Source of the DNA: Stanieria cyanosphaera PCC 7437
GTDB lineage: Bacteria; Cyanobacteriota; Cyanobacteriia; Cyanobacteriales; Xenococcaceae
DNA: 64,000 nucleotides
Assembly (NCBI RefSeq): GCF_000317575.1
Contig: NC_019748.1
Coordinates: 1,876,001-1,940,000, forward strand
Reading direction: 5' to 3'
Shown here piece after piece: positions 27,764 to 39,161 of this stretch; within the stretch, counting starts at the first letter, position 1, and every line of letters starts with the position of its first letter. The notes under the pieces are model-generated. The model saw nothing but the letters and a program-made list of their open reading frames with translations, did no database searches and was not told the DNA's origin. A program made the translations under genes and the position numbers.

Positions 27764-28149
27764 TACGCACTCCAGCGTTGCACAACTAAGCGAATTGAAC
27801 CGTCTTCTTGTTTTTGTTGTTCAGAAATTTCAAATCCTTGTTTGCTAGCTTCGTTAACCACAGTATGGTAAGCATAGCGTTGGCTAACCTTTCTCAGGAA
27901 ACCATCAACAGTTAAAGGTTGTTGCCAATATTGTAAGTCAGCAACTAGCTCGTATTCGCTACCATTCCAACTAAAGCCGATATCGTAGCTGTTATTTTGT
28001 TCTACTACTACATCAGCAGTCAAAGTTTGACCTTGATAACCCCTAACTTTACTAGGACCAGATTTCCAATCAATTCCCAAATCATCTAAAGCTGCTTTAA
28101 GAGAAGTTAGATTCCGAATTTTAGTTTTGATATTGCTGAAATGTGACAT
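27763..28149 (-). CDS. ycf35: Ycf35 / DUF1257 protein
   Basis: 128 residues. MSHFSNIKTKIRNLTSLKAA, GYQGQTLTADVVV, GFSWNGSEYELVADLQ and FLRKVSQRYAYHTV are the conserved core of Ycf35, a protein found in cyanobacteria and many algal plastids. The function is not established. It sits between the DUF2997 gene (57 bases upstream) and the ferredoxin (one-base overlap) in a conserved trio, which suggests a joint redox or iron-sulfur role (inference). Confidence 0.92.
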   Translation of the reverse strand: MSHFSNIKTKIRNLTSLKAALDDLGIDWKSGPSKVRGYQGQTLTADVVVEQNNSYDIGFSWNGSEYELVADLQYWQQPLTVDGFLRKVSQRYAYHTVVNEASKQGFEISEQQKQEDGSIRLVVQRWSA

Positions 28150-28205
28150 ATTGCTATTAACTAAATTGAACTAGATTGAACAAAAACCAGATGTAAACAA
28201 ATCAT

Positions 28206-28421
28206 TTACCAATCACTAAAGCTATTTTGATTGGTAACTTTAGCTGATTGATTAACCTCTTGAGCATAATATTCAGAGGTTTTGGCAGTTGAAATAACTA
28301 CCCCAAGTTGTTCTTCAATTGCTGCCGTCACCTCTTGACAAGATGACCCAACAATACCTGTTACTGTCTCTTTAACCCGACCATCGGGATAAATGATAAA
28401 TTCTAGTGTTTCCATGTTCAT
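28206..28421 (-). CDS. DUF2997 small protein
   Basis: 71 residues, or 69 from the second ATG at 28415. METLEFIIYPDGRVKETVTG followed by SCQEVTAAIEEQLG is the DUF2997 family pattern. It is the promoter-proximal gene of the DUF2997-Ycf35-ferredoxin operon. Function unknown; the constant gene order suggests the three proteins work together. Confidence 0.88.
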   Translation of the reverse strand: MNMETLEFIIYPDGRVKETVTGIVGSSCQEVTAAIEEQLGVVISTAKTSEYYAQEVNQSAKVTNQNSFSDW

Positions 28422-28773
28422 GGTCGATCCCTAGGTAGTTAGAGTTGTCCTGGGGTTTGCAGCTATGGGAGTTAAGGCTTTGAAGAAGCTTTAACTCTTT
28501 TTAATATAGCTATCTTTAGCAATCGCAGTAATATGAATCGAATTTTATCAAAAATTAATAATAGGTATGGTTATTACTTTATTATTTTCTAAGTTTTCCT
28601 TAGCTTGTACTTTCAGTCAAGACATAAAGGGATAAAAAAACCTAATCGCTTAACAAATGTATACAAAAAGAACAATCGAATGATAAAACTAGACAAATAA
28701 TTTTTGAATTAGTCTTATTTGATGCCATCAAACCAGATAATAAAAATCTGTTCTCTTCGATAAAAAATGCAAA
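28422..28773. other. Divergent promoter region between the Ycf35 operon and bioU
   Basis: 352 AT-rich bases that must carry both promoters. No small gene, repeat or RNA structure was identified. Confidence 0.4.
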
Positions 28774-29775
28774 ATGATCGTAGATAAGATTACAAATCCT
28801 CTGAAAGTAGGTGTTTTAGGTTTTGGTGGTTTAGGACAAGCAGCAGCAAGAATTTTGTCCTGTAAAGGAGAAATGGTTTGGGTAGGTGCAGCAGATCAGC
28901 AAGGTTATGCGTATAATTCTTCTGGGTTAGATGTTCAAGCTGCGATCGCGACTTATTCCGCTCATGGTTCATTGGGTTATCTTCCAGAAGATGGCACTCT
29001 TAGTCAAACTAGTATCAAAGATTTAACCAATTATGCTGCGTGTGATGGCTATTTTTTGGCTTTACCCAATCTTCCTAATACTTTTATGGCAGATGTCGCT
29101 AGACAATTTATTCAATCTGGTTGGCAGGGTGTATTAGTAGACGCATTAAAAAGAACCAGTGCCGTCGAACAGTTATTAGAATTACAAACTCAATTACAAG
29201 AAGCAGGAATTACTTATGTAACTGGTTGTGGTGCAACTCCAGGTTTATTGACTGCTGCTGCTGCTGTCGCTGCTCAAAGTTACGTCGAAATTCATAGTGT
29301 GAAAATTACTTTTGGAGTGGGGATTGCTAATTGGGAAGCTTATCGTGCCACGATTAGAGAAGATATTGCTCATTTACCAGGATATGATGTCGAAACAGCT
29401 AAGGCAATGAGCGATAAGGAAGTGGAAGCTTTACTGGCTCAAACGAACGGCATTCTTGCTCTAGAGAACATGGAACACGCAGATGATATTATGTTGGAAT
29501 TGGCAGGAATTTGCAGTCGCGATCGCGTTACGGTTGGTGGTGTAGTTGATACTCGTAATCCTAAAAAACCTTTAAGTACTAATGTTCAAATTACGGGACG
29601 TACTTTTGAGGGCAAAATTTCTACTCATACTTTTACTTTAGGTGATGAAACTAGTATGGCTGCCAATGTTTGCGGGCCGGCTTTTGGTTATCTCAAAGCT
29701 GGAATGGCGCTGCATCGTCGTGGTTTATTCGGTTTATTTACCGCAGCCGAAATTATGCCTCAGTTTGTTAAATAA
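28774..29775 (+). CDS. bioU: BioU-like (S)-8-amino-7-oxononanoate synthase
   Basis: 333 residues. The N-terminus is a Rossmann dinucleotide fold ([17 protein letters not shown]), resembling saccharopine-dehydrogenase-like oxidoreductases. Lys126 lies in [12 protein letters not shown], close in position to the reactive lysine (Lys124) of the cyanobacterial suicide enzyme BioU, which donates its side-chain amino group to make 7,8-diaminopelargonate in biotin synthesis (established for Synechocystis slr0355). [18 protein letters not shown] and [14 protein letters not shown] follow. The overall length matches. The identification is by memory of the family and is good but not certain. Confidence 0.78.
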   Translation: MIVDKITNPLKVGVLGFGGLGQAAARILSCKGEMVWVGAADQQGYAYNSSGLDVQAAIATYSAHGSLGYLPEDGTLSQTSIKDLTNYAACDGYFLALPNLPNTFMADVARQFIQSGWQGVLVDALKRTSAVEQLLELQTQLQEAGITYVTGCGATPGLLTAAAAVAAQSYVEIHSVKITFGVGIANWEAYRATIREDIAHLPGYDVETAKAMSDKEVEALLAQTNGILALENMEHADDIMLELAGICSRDRVTVGGVVDTRNPKKPLSTNVQITGRTFEGKISTHTFTLGDETSMAANVCGPAFGYLKAGMALHRRGLFGLFTAAEIMPQFVK

Positions 29776-29831
29776 CTATTTTAGTTAAATTTGGCGCGAT
29801 CGCTTTTAATTAACAATACCCAAATTGGTAA

Positions 29832-29851
29832 GGGCGAATCACCGTTCGCCC
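29832..29851. repeat. GGGCGAA hairpin repeat
   Basis: GGGCGAATCACCGTTCGCCC has 7-base arms around 6 bases. A diverged form (AGGGACGAATGACCATTTGCC) lies at 4671-4691. It is a dispersed cyanobacterial repeat that may double as a transcription-end hairpin for bioU. Confidence 0.5.
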
Positions 29852-29995
29852 AACTTGACTGGTTCTAGTGTTTTAAGAATTAAGAGTTGAAAACTAATCT
29901 CAATTTATTTGTTTTTTGTTTGCTACAGATCGTAAGTACTGCCAAACCCGTACATAAATTTATTCGTAGCAGAAATTTAGCAATTTGAGCGAACA

Positions 29996-30187
29996 ATGTT
30001 TATTTATAGCGATCCTAAATCATTTGTGAAAATAACTTCTGCCATCTGCCTTTCCTCTTTAACAATTTTCATGACTCAAATAGGATTGCTATATCAAGCT
30101 AAATCAAAAGAATTTACATCAGCAAATCGAATCTTAAATCTCACTTTTCTTGCTTTAACGAAATCTAGTGAATATCCTGGTCTATAA
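29996..30187 (+). CDS. Doubtful small hypothetical protein
   Basis: 63 codons from ATG, with a moderately hydrophobic N-terminal part (ITSAICLSSLTIFMTQIGLL) that could be a signal or membrane helix. No clear Shine-Dalgarno, no known family. It may be a real short secreted peptide or a chance frame in the spacer. Confidence 0.25.
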   Translation: MFIYSDPKSFVKITSAICLSSLTIFMTQIGLLYQAKSKEFTSANRILNLTFLALTKSSEYPGL

Positions 30188-30494
30188 TTGATATTTGATG
30201 GTTAATAGTGACTTTTTGATTGTTAACTGATTTGTAGCCATATCGGCGACACTTCTCTACTAATAACTGTACAGACGTAACATACATATCTTGATAATCC
30301 AACAAAGATTAAGTATCAAAAGATTTAATCTCAAGAAAAGATTAATAAAATTTAATTAATAATTTAGATAAATGTATCAGGCTGAGTGATGCTGGAATTT
30401 AGAATTGCGATTAGATAGCTGCATAAAATGCTAGCTCAAATCTAAGAATCTCAGTTTCATCATTTTTTACCTTAGTTACTCAATCACAAGTCTC

Positions 30495-32384
30495 ATGTTT
30501 AAATCTCAGAGTCAATTGCAAAGCTATGGATTGGCGATTTCAGCAACATTCCTCGCTCTTGTTTTGATGCTGGGACTCGATCCTTGGTTTGAAACTTCTC
30601 AGACTCCCTTTCTACTTTTTTTTGGTGCGGTTACTGTTAGTGCTTTGTTTGGAGGAACAAGGTCGGGATTTTTAGCCACAGTCTTATCTGCTTTGTTAAT
30701 TAACTACTTTTTTTTGGAATTAAAGCGAGCAATTAGCTTTGAGCTAGTCAACAATGTACGACTGTTGTTGTTTATTTTACAAGGATTTGGCATCAGTTAC
30801 TTGTGTGGAGCATTCCGTACAGCCGAAAAGAAAGCTCAAGTTAGTCTGAAACAGTTGCAAAGAAGCCAGGAAGCACTGCGAGAAAGCGAAGAGCAATATC
30901 GCCAATTGGCAGAAAATCTAGTTGAAATTGGCTTTTGGCTCTCAGAACCCCAAAAAGCTCGACTTATCTACGTTAGTCCTGCTTATGAAAGAATTTGGGG
31001 ATGTTCGCGCACCAATTTGTACGCCAATTTTATGGCATGGAGTGAGGCAATTCATATCGACGACCGAGAGCGAGTACAAAAAGCTTTCTATGAACAAGCA
31101 CTTTGTGGGGGTTATGACCAAGAATATCGCATTGTTCGTCCGGATGGTTCGGTGCGGTGGATACACGATCGCGGATTTCCCATGAAAGATGAGTCTGGTG
31201 AACCTTATCGAGTAGTTGGATTGGTAGAAGATATTAGTGAACGAAAAGAAACAGAAATCTCTCTTCAAGAGACATTAGAACGGTTGAATCTGGCTCAAGA
31301 CTCTGCTCATGCGGGATGGTGGAACTGGGATATGGTTAACAATCATGTTATTTGGTCAGAAGAATATCGGGATCTGTTTGGGCTAGATTCTACAATAGTG
31401 CCTTCTTATGAAAATTGGCTTGCTTGTATTATTGAAGAAGACCGCGAGCAAACAGACTGTAAAACTCGTCAAGCTTTAGAAAAGCAAACTGAACTCAATG
31501 TTGAGTTTCGGATACAACATCCGAGCAAGGGGATGCGATGGTTAATGGCGATTGGTCGTCCTTTTTATAGTAGCGAAGGGAAACCAGTACGTATGGCTGG
31601 AATTACTTTGGATATTACTGAGCGCAAACATTCAGAAGAAGCCTTACATCAAAGTGAAGCGATCGCTCTTGCCTGGGCAAAGGAATTAGAAACTTTTATG
31701 GAAACTGTTCCGGCTGCGATTTGGGTTGCTCGTGATCCTCAATGTTATCAGATGAGTGCTAACCGAACTGCTTATGAACTGATGCGAGTTCCCTTCGGCT
31801 CAATTGCTACTTCTACTCCTGCTAGTGGTCAGTATCCTTTCTCCTTCAAAACATTTAAGAATGGGCAAGAAGTTCCACTAGAAGAGTTACCTATGCAGCG
31901 TGCTGCTCGAACAGCACAAGAAGTAGAAGAAGAAATAGAATTTGTTTTTAGTGAAACTGACATACGTTACCTCTATGGTAAGGCTGTACCACTTTTAGAT
32001 GAGTTTGGTAAAGTACGAGGAGCGATCGCTGCTTTTCTTGATATTACCGAACGCAAGCAGATGCAGGAAGCACTTCGCAGAAGAGAGGAAGAATTACGCT
32101 TGGTTACCAATCAAGTACCCGTTTTGATTTCTTTTGTCAATTCACAACAGCGTTACCGTTTTAATAATCTGACTTATCAAAAGTGGTTTGGTCGTTCTCC
32201 AGCAGAAGTCTGTGGCAAGCATTTGCGGGAGGTTTTGGGTGAATCTGCCTATCAAAAAATTCTTCCTTACATTGAGCAAGTATTAGCAGGGCAGCAAGTT
32301 TCTTACTCTAGCCAAATTCCTTATCAAGATGGGGGAACCCGTTATAGGGACAGGGAACAACTGTTACAGTTCAACTGCCGTTAA
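30495..32384 (+). pseudogene. Membrane multi-PAS sensor, remnant of a hybrid kinase lacking its catalytic core
   Basis: 629 residues: an N-terminal DUF4118/KdpD-like membrane region (about 10-110, four helices), then four PAS/PAC domains starting near 130, 262, 395 and 520. The last PAS ends abruptly in QDGGTRYR and then a foreign tail DREQLLQFNCR. The bases of that tail, read in the frame of the next gene, encode GQGTTVTVQLPLM, which is the normal end of a histidine-kinase ATPase domain. So the rest of the PAS, the HisKA and nearly all of HATPase_c have been deleted and the frame shifted at about 32341-32350. It may still be expressed as a truncated sensor. Confidence 0.8.
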
Positions 32385-32827
32385 TGGAATCACCACGTCA
32401 TCATGAAGCGATCGCTAGGGAGTCAGAAGTTGCTCTTCATCTTGATGGATTTAAAATATTAATTGTCGATGATGAAGTTGACAGTCGAGAATTACTTTGT
32501 GTAATGCTTGAAGAATTGGGAGCGCAAGCGATCGCTGTAGGTTCGGCACAAGAGGCTCTACAAATTATCAGCCAAACCAAACCAGATTTACTTGTTAGCG
32601 ATATTGGAATGCCAGAAATAGATGGTTATATGTTGCTACGTCAAATTCGTTCGCTGCCACCAGAGTTAGGAGGAAACATTCCTGCGATCGCTGTAACTGC
32701 TTATGCTGGAGAAATGAACCAACAGCAGGCATTAGCTGCTGGATATCAGAAGCATATTGCTAAACCGATTAACTCAGATCAATTATTAAAATCTATTGCA
32801 GAGTTATTAATCAAACCTGCTCATTGA
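32384..32827 (+). CDS. Receiver domain detached from the truncated hybrid kinase
   Basis: 147 residues. A 20-residue linker precedes a complete CheY-like receiver: FKILIVDDEVDSRELL, phospho-acceptor Asp in LLVSDIGMPEIDG, AIAVTAYAG and the Lys in HIAKPINSDQ. The ATG overlaps the stop of the PAS protein by one base (TAATG), so translation could restart here. The frame upstream of the ATG still encodes the tail of an ATPase domain before meeting a TAG, showing that this was the C-terminal receiver of a single hybrid kinase. As a free receiver it could still act if another kinase phosphorylates it. Confidence 0.82.
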   Translation: MESPRHHEAIARESEVALHLDGFKILIVDDEVDSRELLCVMLEELGAQAIAVGSAQEALQIISQTKPDLLVSDIGMPEIDGYMLLRQIRSLPPELGGNIPAIAVTAYAGEMNQQQALAAGYQKHIAKPINSDQLLKSIAELLIKPAH

Positions 32828-33060
32828 CGCTCCCGTAACTAAAAGTCAGGGATTCCTGGACTCACCATAGCCCGTTCAAGTTTCCTTTACTATTGGTCTT
32901 ATGCGGTGATACCTAGTCTAGTCTAATGATGACGCGTCATCATCTTTCAACTAGCTTCTCAGGCGTTAATTTCCGTCCGCCCGACGGTATGTAGTTAATT
33001 ATAGCACAAATTCGCTATCATCTCGTCACGTCCAGGTGAGGGTCTTCTCGCTCAGTGAGA
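32822..33060. mobile_element. Possible IS200/IS605-type end fragment (scar)
   Basis: The block begins TGACGCTCCCGTAACT, contains GATGACGCGTCATCAT, a GTCCGCCCGACGG string and a small hairpin TCTCGCTCAGTGAGA near its right end. I recall this layout from the 3' flanks of TnpB-carrying IS200/IS605 elements in cyanobacteria. No transposase remains. It lies directly behind the detached receiver gene. The call is from memory and is tentative. Confidence 0.35.
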
Positions 33061-33126
33061 TAAAAATTTGAATATATCAACAATTTTGAATCTTGTGGCA
33101 ATCTCGATAAGATTGAACAAGAGCCA

Positions 33127-36100
33127 ATGACAACCAAAATGAAGACAATTGTTGCTGAATATAACCTGATTGAAGTTCTTTACGAAAATAATACCACCCG
33201 TGTTTACCGTGCTTCAAGAGAATCAGAGCCAACTTCGGTAATTATTAAAACTCTTAAAACTGAATATCCTTCCCTAGAGCAAATCGCTCGCTTGAGACAC
33301 GAATATCAAATCCTTCAATCTTTGAACATAGAAGGAGTAGTTAAACCTTTAGCTTTAGAAAATTATCAAAATGGTTTGGCATTAATTCTGTCAGATTTTG
33401 AAGGAGAAACATTAAAAAACGCGATCGCTTTCGGGAATTTTCAATTAGAAAATTTTTTACAAATTGCAATTCAACTTGCTTCGATTTTGGCTCAATTGCA
33501 TCAAAACAATATTATTCATAAAGATATTAAACCTCAAAATATCCTCATTAATCTTCAAAAAAATCAAGTTGAAATTATAGATTTTAGTATTTCATCACGT
33601 CTATCTAAAGAAGAGCAAACGATTAGTAATCCCGATTTATTTGAAGGTTCTCTTGCTTATATGTCACCAGAACAAACTGGCAGGATGAATCGTTCAATTG
33701 ATTATCGAACTGATTTTTATTCTTTAGGAATTACTTTTTATGAAATGCTAACTGGTCAATTACCTTTTCAAGCTACTGATGCTCTGGAATTAATCCATTG
33801 TCACATTGCTAAAACGCCTCTAACGCCAAAAGAAATTAATCGGCAAATTCCCCAAGTAGTTTCAGATCTTGTTATTAAATTATTGAGCAAAACGGCTGAA
33901 GAAAGATATCAAAATGCTTTGGGATTAAAAGCTGATTTGGAAGAGTGTTTAACTAAGTTAAAAAAGACTGGAAAGATCGACACCTTTGTCATTGGAAAAC
34001 TCGATCAATATAGTCAATTTATCATTAGCCAAAAACTTTATGGTCGCGAACAAGAAGTTGCCAATTTAATTAATGCTTTTGAGCGCGTGACGCTTGGCGC
34101 AACTGAAATGATTTTAGTAAGTGGTTATTCAGGAATAGGTAAATCTTCTTTAGTCAATGAAGTTCATAAACCGATTGTTCGTCAGCGAGGATATTTTATC
34201 TCGGGAAAGTTTGACCAATTTAAACGCAATATTCCTTATGCTCCTTTTATTCAAGCTTTTCAAGAATTAATCAGACAATTATTAACAGAAAATCAGGAAA
34301 AAATAGTAATTTGGCAAGCAAAACTTTTAGAAACTCTTGGTACAAACGGTCAGATTATTATTGATGTTATTCCTGAAGTAGAATTGATTATTGGTTCTCA
34401 ACCGCCACTACCCGTCTTAGGAGCGATCGAAACTAAAAATAGATTTAATCGAGTATTTCAACAATTTATTCAAGTTTTTTGTCAAAAAAAGCATCCGTTA
34501 GTACTTTTTTTAGACGATCTGCAATGGGCAGATTCCGCATCGCTAAAATTAATCCAATTACTAATCAGCAACTTAAAAAGCCAGTATTTATTAATAATTG
34601 GTGCGTATCGCAATAACGAAGTTAATGCCACTCATCCTTTAAGCTTGAGTTTAGAAAAAATTCAAAAATCGGGTGTTATTGTCAACAATATTATTCTTCA
34701 GCCTTTGCAAATCGCTCATATCAATCAATTAATCAGTGATACTCTCCACACCGATCCAAAAAAATCACTTTCCTTGGCTGAATTAGTCTTAAAGAAAACT
34801 CAGGGAAATCCCTTTTTTCTAACACAGTTGCTCAAATCTCTTGATCAAGAAAATCTCTTGAAATTTAATTTTGACTCTGGTTGTTGGCAGTGGGACATCG
34901 AAAAACTGAAAGACATTGATATTACTGATAATGTCGTTGATTTAATGATCAAACAAATTCAGAAGCTGTCATCAAAAACGCAAAATGTCTTAAAGTTAGC
35001 AGCTTGTATTGGTAATAAATTCACTTTAGATGTTCTCAGTATCGTTCATCAAAAAACTTTATCAGAAACAGCAACAGATTTATGGGAATCTCTACGGGCT
35101 GGTTTGATTTTACCATTTAATGAATCTTACAAAATACCTTTAGTTATTAGTAGTCAAGCAACAAAGTTTTTAAACGACAACCAAATCCAACCGACTATTA
35201 CTTATAAGTTTTTACATGACCGAGTTCAACAAGCAGCTTATTCCCTAATTGCCGATTCTCAAAAAAAAGCAACTCACCTAAAAATTGGTCGTTTGCTACT
35301 CAAAAATACACCTTTTGAAGAAAGAGAAGAAAATATTTTTACTTTAGTGAATCAATTAAATTATGGGATTGATTTACTAACATCTAATTCCGACAAAATT
35401 GAGCTAGCTGAACTAAATTTTATTGCAGGACGAAAAGCGAAAGCAGCGACAGCTTATGAACCTGCTATCCGTTACTTAAAAGAAGGCTTGGGATTATTAC
35501 CCACCAAAAGCTGGAAAAATCATTATCAACTAACATTGGCACTTTATGAATCAGCCATAGAATCAGCTTACCTCAATGGCGATTTTGAGCAAATGGAGCA
35601 ATGGGCAAAAGTTGCCTTGAAACAGACCAAAACTCCTCTTGACAAAATGAAAGTCTATGAGGTCAAAATTCAAGCCTGCATGGCTCAACTGAGACAAATC
35701 GATGCAGTTAAGATTGGTTTACAAGGATTAGAGTTGCTGGATATTAAATTACCAGAGTCGCCTAGCCTTTTGGCAATCGAGCAAACAATGACCGAAACGG
35801 CAACCAATTTGACTGGAAAAAAAATAGAAGACTTAATTAATTTACCTTTAATGACGGAGGCAGATAAGCTAACAGCGATGAGGATGCTAACCAATATGGG
35901 TTCTCCTACTTATCAAGCTGCGCCTGCATTATTTCCTTTAGTTGTCTGCCAACAAGTTAATTTATCGCTCAGACATGGCAATTCAGTATTTTCCGCTTAT
36001 GGTTATGCTTGTTACGGAGTCATTTTAAACGGAATTGTTGAGGATATTGAATCAGCTTATCAATTTGGTCAGTTAGCTTTAAACTTAATTGACAAATTCA

Positions 36101-39100
36101 AAGCTTTAGAACTTAAAACAAATGTATTTTTTGTCACAGGATCATGTACGATTCATGGAAAAGTTCATGCGAGGGAAACTTTACCCCTCTTACAAGATAG
36201 TTACTCTAGTGGACTAGAAAACGGGCAGTTTGAATATGGTTCTTATGCTGCTGCGCAAAAATGTTTATATTCCTATTTAATTGGTCAAGAATTGCCAAGA
36301 CTAGCACAAGAAATGGCAACAACTAGTCATGCTCTTGCTCAACTTAAACAAAAAAATGCCTTGAGTTGGAATCAAATTTTCCAGCAGTCGGTTCTCAATT
36401 TACTAGAACCTTCACAAAATTCCTGTGGTTTACTGGGTGAAGCTTATCACGAAGAAAGATCATTACCGCTACTTGAAGAAGCCAATGACAGAACCGGACT
36501 CCACTATTTTTATTTAAATAAGTTGATTCTTTGTTATTTGTTTAAAGACTATCAACAAGCTTTGGAGAATGGATGGCAAGCAGAGCATTATTTAGATGGG
36601 GTAAAAGCGTTTTTTGTTGTGCCAGTGTTTCATTTTTATGATTCTTTAGTACGATTAGCTCTCTATCCATCAGCATCACCTTCACAACAGCAACAATTTC
36701 TGAATCAAATCAAAAAGAATCAAGAAAAAATGCGAAAATGGGCAGACCATGCCCCAATGAATTATCAGCATAAGTATGAACTGGTAGAAGCCGAAAAAGC
36801 GCGGGTATTAAGTCAATATTGGCAAGCAATGAATTATTATGATAATGCGATCGCACTAGCTTCAGAACAGGGATATATCCAAGAAGCAGCCTTAGCAGCA
36901 GAACTAGCAGCAGAATTTTATTTTTCCCTTGGTAAAGATAGATTTGCCCAAGAGTATTTAAAGGAAGCTTACTATGGTTACGTACGTTGGGGTGCAACTG
37001 CCAAAGTTAAAAGTATAGAGACACGTTATCCCGATATTTTTGCAAGAATACAACAGTCAGAAAACTCAAGTTCTCCTACACAACCAACTTCTAGTTCTAG
37101 TAGTGGGAATCATTCCCAAACTTTAGATTTGGCGACCGTTATGAAAGCGTATCAGGTACTTTCTAGCGAAATTGTTTTGGATAAACTGTTGACCAAGTTA
37201 ATGCAGATCGTACTCGAAAATGCAGGTGCGGAAACAGGAATTTTACTACTAGAAAAGGCAGGAGAACTACAAATTGAAGCCTTTGGAGCTTTCAACAGCG
37301 ATAATGTCACGATCACAGAAACAAAGCAAGAACAAGAATTAGCTTGCACCTATCCCACCTCGATAGTTAATTACGTTGCTAGAACCCACAAAGCTATTGT
37401 TCTCGATCATGCCTTTAATGAAGAAGCTTTTAGTTTTGATGAGTACATTATTCGACAGCAACCCAAATCGATCCTTTGTCTACCAATTTTGCATCAAGGT
37501 AAACTCACAGGCATCCTTTATTTAGAAAATAATCTGACTGAACGCGCTTTTACTCCAGAACGATTAGAAATTCTTCAATTATTATCTTCTCAAGCAGCGA
37601 TCGCAATTGAAAATGCACGTCTTTATGCCTCTTTAGAAGAAATCAATCTAACTTTGGAAGCCAAAGTACAGGAACGAACGCTTCAATTACAGGAAAAAAA
37701 TCTGCACCTGCAACAGGAAATACGCGATCGCAAACGAGCAGAAGAGGCAGCCGAGGCAGCTAACCAAGCGAAAAGTCAATTTTTGGCGAACATGAGTCAC
37801 GAACTGCGGACTCCTCTTAATGGAATTTTGGGTTATACCCAAATACTCAACAAAGAAAAAACTTTGACCGAGAAACAAAAGAATGGTTTGAATATTATCG
37901 CTCGCTGTGGGAAACACTTACTTACCCTGATCAACGATATCTTAGACCTCTCCAAAATCGAAGCTCAGAAAATGGAACTTCAGCCCAGTGATTTTTATTT
38001 TCGCCAATTTTTGGAAAGTATTATTGAAATTTGTCGCCTTCGTGCCGAACAAAAAGGAATTTCTTTAATTTACAAACCTCTTTCCACTTTTCCTACTTTG
38101 ATTCACGCTGACGAGAAAAGATTAAGGCAAGTTTTGCTTAATTTACTAGCTAATGCAGTGAAATTTACCGACCAAGGCAGTGTCACGTTTAAAGTAGGCA
38201 CTCACGAAGGAAAACTCCGGTTTGAAGTAAAAGATACAGGTATCGGTATTGCAGCAGACCAATTAGAAGCAATCTTTTTGCCCTTTCAACAGGTAGGTGA
38301 ACAAAGTCGCAAGACAGAAGGTACAGGATTGGGATTAGCCATTAGCCGTCAATTAGTGCAAATGATAGGCGGTCAACTACAAGTCAAAAGTACTCTCGGT
38401 GTTGGTAGTGTTTTTTGGTTTGAGCTAGATTTGCCTGAAGTAAATCAAGAAAATAATGACCTGAAAGCTTGGAAACGCAATATTATCGGGTTTCAAGGCT
38501 CAAAACGAAAAGTTTTAGTTATAGACGACCAATGGGAAAATCGCTCTGTCTTGGTTAATTTACTAGAGCCTTTAGGATTTGAAGTGATGGAAGCAACGGA
38601 CGGCTTAGATGGTATTGCCAAAGCACGTAAATTTCAACCCGATCTAATTTTTATGGATTTAATCATGCCGAAACTGAATGGTGTAGAAACTACCCGTCAG
38701 TTAAGAATGTTACCAGAACTTGCCAATGTAGCGATCGTGGCTATTTCCGCCAGCGTAATAAATTTCGATCACAAGCAAAGTTTGGCAGTCGGGTGTGACG
38801 ATTTTCTACCCAAGCCATTTTGGGAAGAAGATCTTTTAGAAAAACTACAAATTTATTTGGGATTAGAATGGATTTATGAGGACGAGGAAAAAGGGACAAA
38901 TAAACTGGTCAAAAACAGAGTAAATAAGCAAGAAATTCTTTCCTCTGATGTCACTACTTTCCCAATTCCTGCAACCGAGGAAATAGCTGCTTTACTAGAT
39001 TTGGCTATGAGAGGTGATCTTAGAGGCATTGTTACGCGAGTCAATCGACTTGAAGAGTTAGATCGGCAATGGATACCATTTGCGACTCATCTTCGTAAAC

Positions 39101-39153
39101 TTGCCAAAGATTTTAAAGGAAAACAAATTCGGGAATTTTTAAAACAATTGTAG
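33127..39153 (+). CDS. Giant Ser/Thr kinase - AAA-like ATPase - GAF - histidine kinase - receiver protein (HstK type)
   Basis: 2008 residues. Domains in order: Hanks-type Ser/Thr kinase (catalytic HKDIKPQN near residue 131; the DFG motif is DFS); an AAA/STAND-like ATPase with Walker [11 protein letters not shown] near 331 and FLDDLQWAD; a long helical TPR-like region; GAF (about 1331-1490); coiled coil; HisKA ([11 protein letters not shown] near 1555); HATPase_c (about 1659-1770); and a receiver (VLVIDDQ near 1794, Asp in [11 protein letters not shown]) with an extra C-terminal helical segment. Such fusions are cyanobacterial and myxobacterial signal integrators (HstK in Anabaena). Input signals are unknown. 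The next kinase gene starts 8 bases later, probably in the same operon. Confidence 0.92.
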   Translation: MTTKMKTIVAEYNLIEVLYENNTTRVYRASRESEPTSVIIKTLKTEYPSLEQIARLRHEYQILQSLNIEGVVKPLALENYQNGLALILSDFEGETLKNAIAFGNFQLENFLQIAIQLASILAQLHQNNIIHKDIKPQNILINLQKNQVEIIDFSISSRLSKEEQTISNPDLFEGSLAYMSPEQTGRMNRSIDYRTDFYSLGITFYEMLTGQLPFQATDALELIHCHIAKTPLTPKEINRQIPQVVSDLVIKLLSKTAEERYQNALGLKADLEECLTKLKKTGKIDTFVIGKLDQYSQFIISQKLYGREQEVANLINAFERVTLGATEMILVSGYSGIGKSSLVNEVHKPIVRQRGYFISGKFDQFKRNIPYAPFIQAFQELIRQLLTENQEKIVIWQAKLLETLGTNGQIIIDVIPEVELIIGSQPPLPVLGAIETKNRFNRVFQQFIQVFCQKKHPLVLFLDDLQWADSASLKLIQLLISNLKSQYLLIIGAYRNNEVNATHPLSLSLEKIQKSGVIVNNIILQPLQIAHINQLISDTLHTDPKKSLSLAELVLKKTQGNPFFLTQLLKSLDQENLLKFNFDSGCWQWDIEKLKDIDITDNVVDLMIKQIQKLSSKTQNVLKLAACIGNKFTLDVLSIVHQKTLSETATDLWESLRAGLILPFNESYKIPLVISSQATKFLNDNQIQPTITYKFLHDRVQQAAYSLIADSQKKATHLKIGRLLLKNTPFEEREENIFTLVNQLNYGIDLLTSNSDKIELAELNFIAGRKAKAATAYEPAIRYLKEGLGLLPTKSWKNHYQLTLALYESAIESAYLNGDFEQMEQWAKVALKQTKTPLDKMKVYEVKIQACMAQLRQIDAVKIGLQGLELLDIKLPESPSLLAIEQTMTETATNLTGKKIEDLINLPLMTEADKLTAMRMLTNMGSPTYQAAPALFPLVVCQQVNLSLRHGNSVFSAYGYACYGVILNGIVEDIESAYQFGQLALNLIDKFKALELKTNVFFVTGSCTIHGKVHARETLPLLQDSYSSGLENGQFEYGSYAAAQKCLYSYLIGQELPRLAQEMATTSHALAQLKQKNALSWNQIFQQSVLNLLEPSQNSCGLLGEAYHEERSLPLLEEANDRTGLHYFYLNKLILCYLFKDYQQALENGWQAEHYLDGVKAFFVVPVFHFYDSLVRLALYPSASPSQQQQFLNQIKKNQEKMRKWADHAPMNYQHKYELVEAEKARVLSQYWQAMNYYDNAIALASEQGYIQEAALAAELAAEFYFSLGKDRFAQEYLKEAYYGYVRWGATAKVKSIETRYPDIFARIQQSENSSSPTQPTSSSSSGNHSQTLDLATVMKAYQVLSSEIVLDKLLTKLMQIVLENAGAETGILLLEKAGELQIEAFGAFNSDNVTITETKQEQELACTYPTSIVNYVARTHKAIVLDHAFNEEAFSFDEYIIRQQPKSILCLPILHQGKLTGILYLENNLTERAFTPERLEILQLLSSQAAIAIENARLYASLEEINLTLEAKVQERTLQLQEKNLHLQQEIRDRKRAEEAAEAANQAKSQFLANMSHELRTPLNGILGYTQILNKEKTLTEKQKNGLNIIARCGKHLLTLINDILDLSKIEAQKMELQPSDFYFRQFLESIIEICRLRAEQKGISLIYKPLSTFPTLIHADEKRLRQVLLNLLANAVKFTDQGSVTFKVGTHEGKLRFEVKDTGIGIAADQLEAIFLPFQQVGEQSRKTEGTGLGLAISRQLVQMIGGQLQVKSTLGVGSVFWFELDLPEVNQENNDLKAWKRNIIGFQGSKRKVLVIDDQWENRSVLVNLLEPLGFEVMEATDGLDGIAKARKFQPDLIFMDLIMPKLNGVETTRQLRMLPELANVAIVAISASVINFDHKQSLAVGCDDFLPKPFWEEDLLEKLQIYLGLEWIYEDEEKGTNKLVKNRVNKQEILSSDVTTFPIPATEEIAALLDLAMRGDLRGIVTRVNRLEELDRQWIPFATHLRKLAKDFKGKQIREFLKQL

Positions 39154-39161
39154 AGGCATGA

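Larger units (their letters stand above)
29776..30494. other. Long gap upstream of the PAS hybrid protein
   Basis: About 720 bases with one inverted repeat (GGGCGAA at 29832-29838, TTCGCCC at 29845-29851) just after bioU, and a 63-codon frame of doubtful reality at 29996-30187. The remainder is AT-rich with no recognised feature. It probably contains the promoter of the gene at 30495. Confidence 0.45.
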
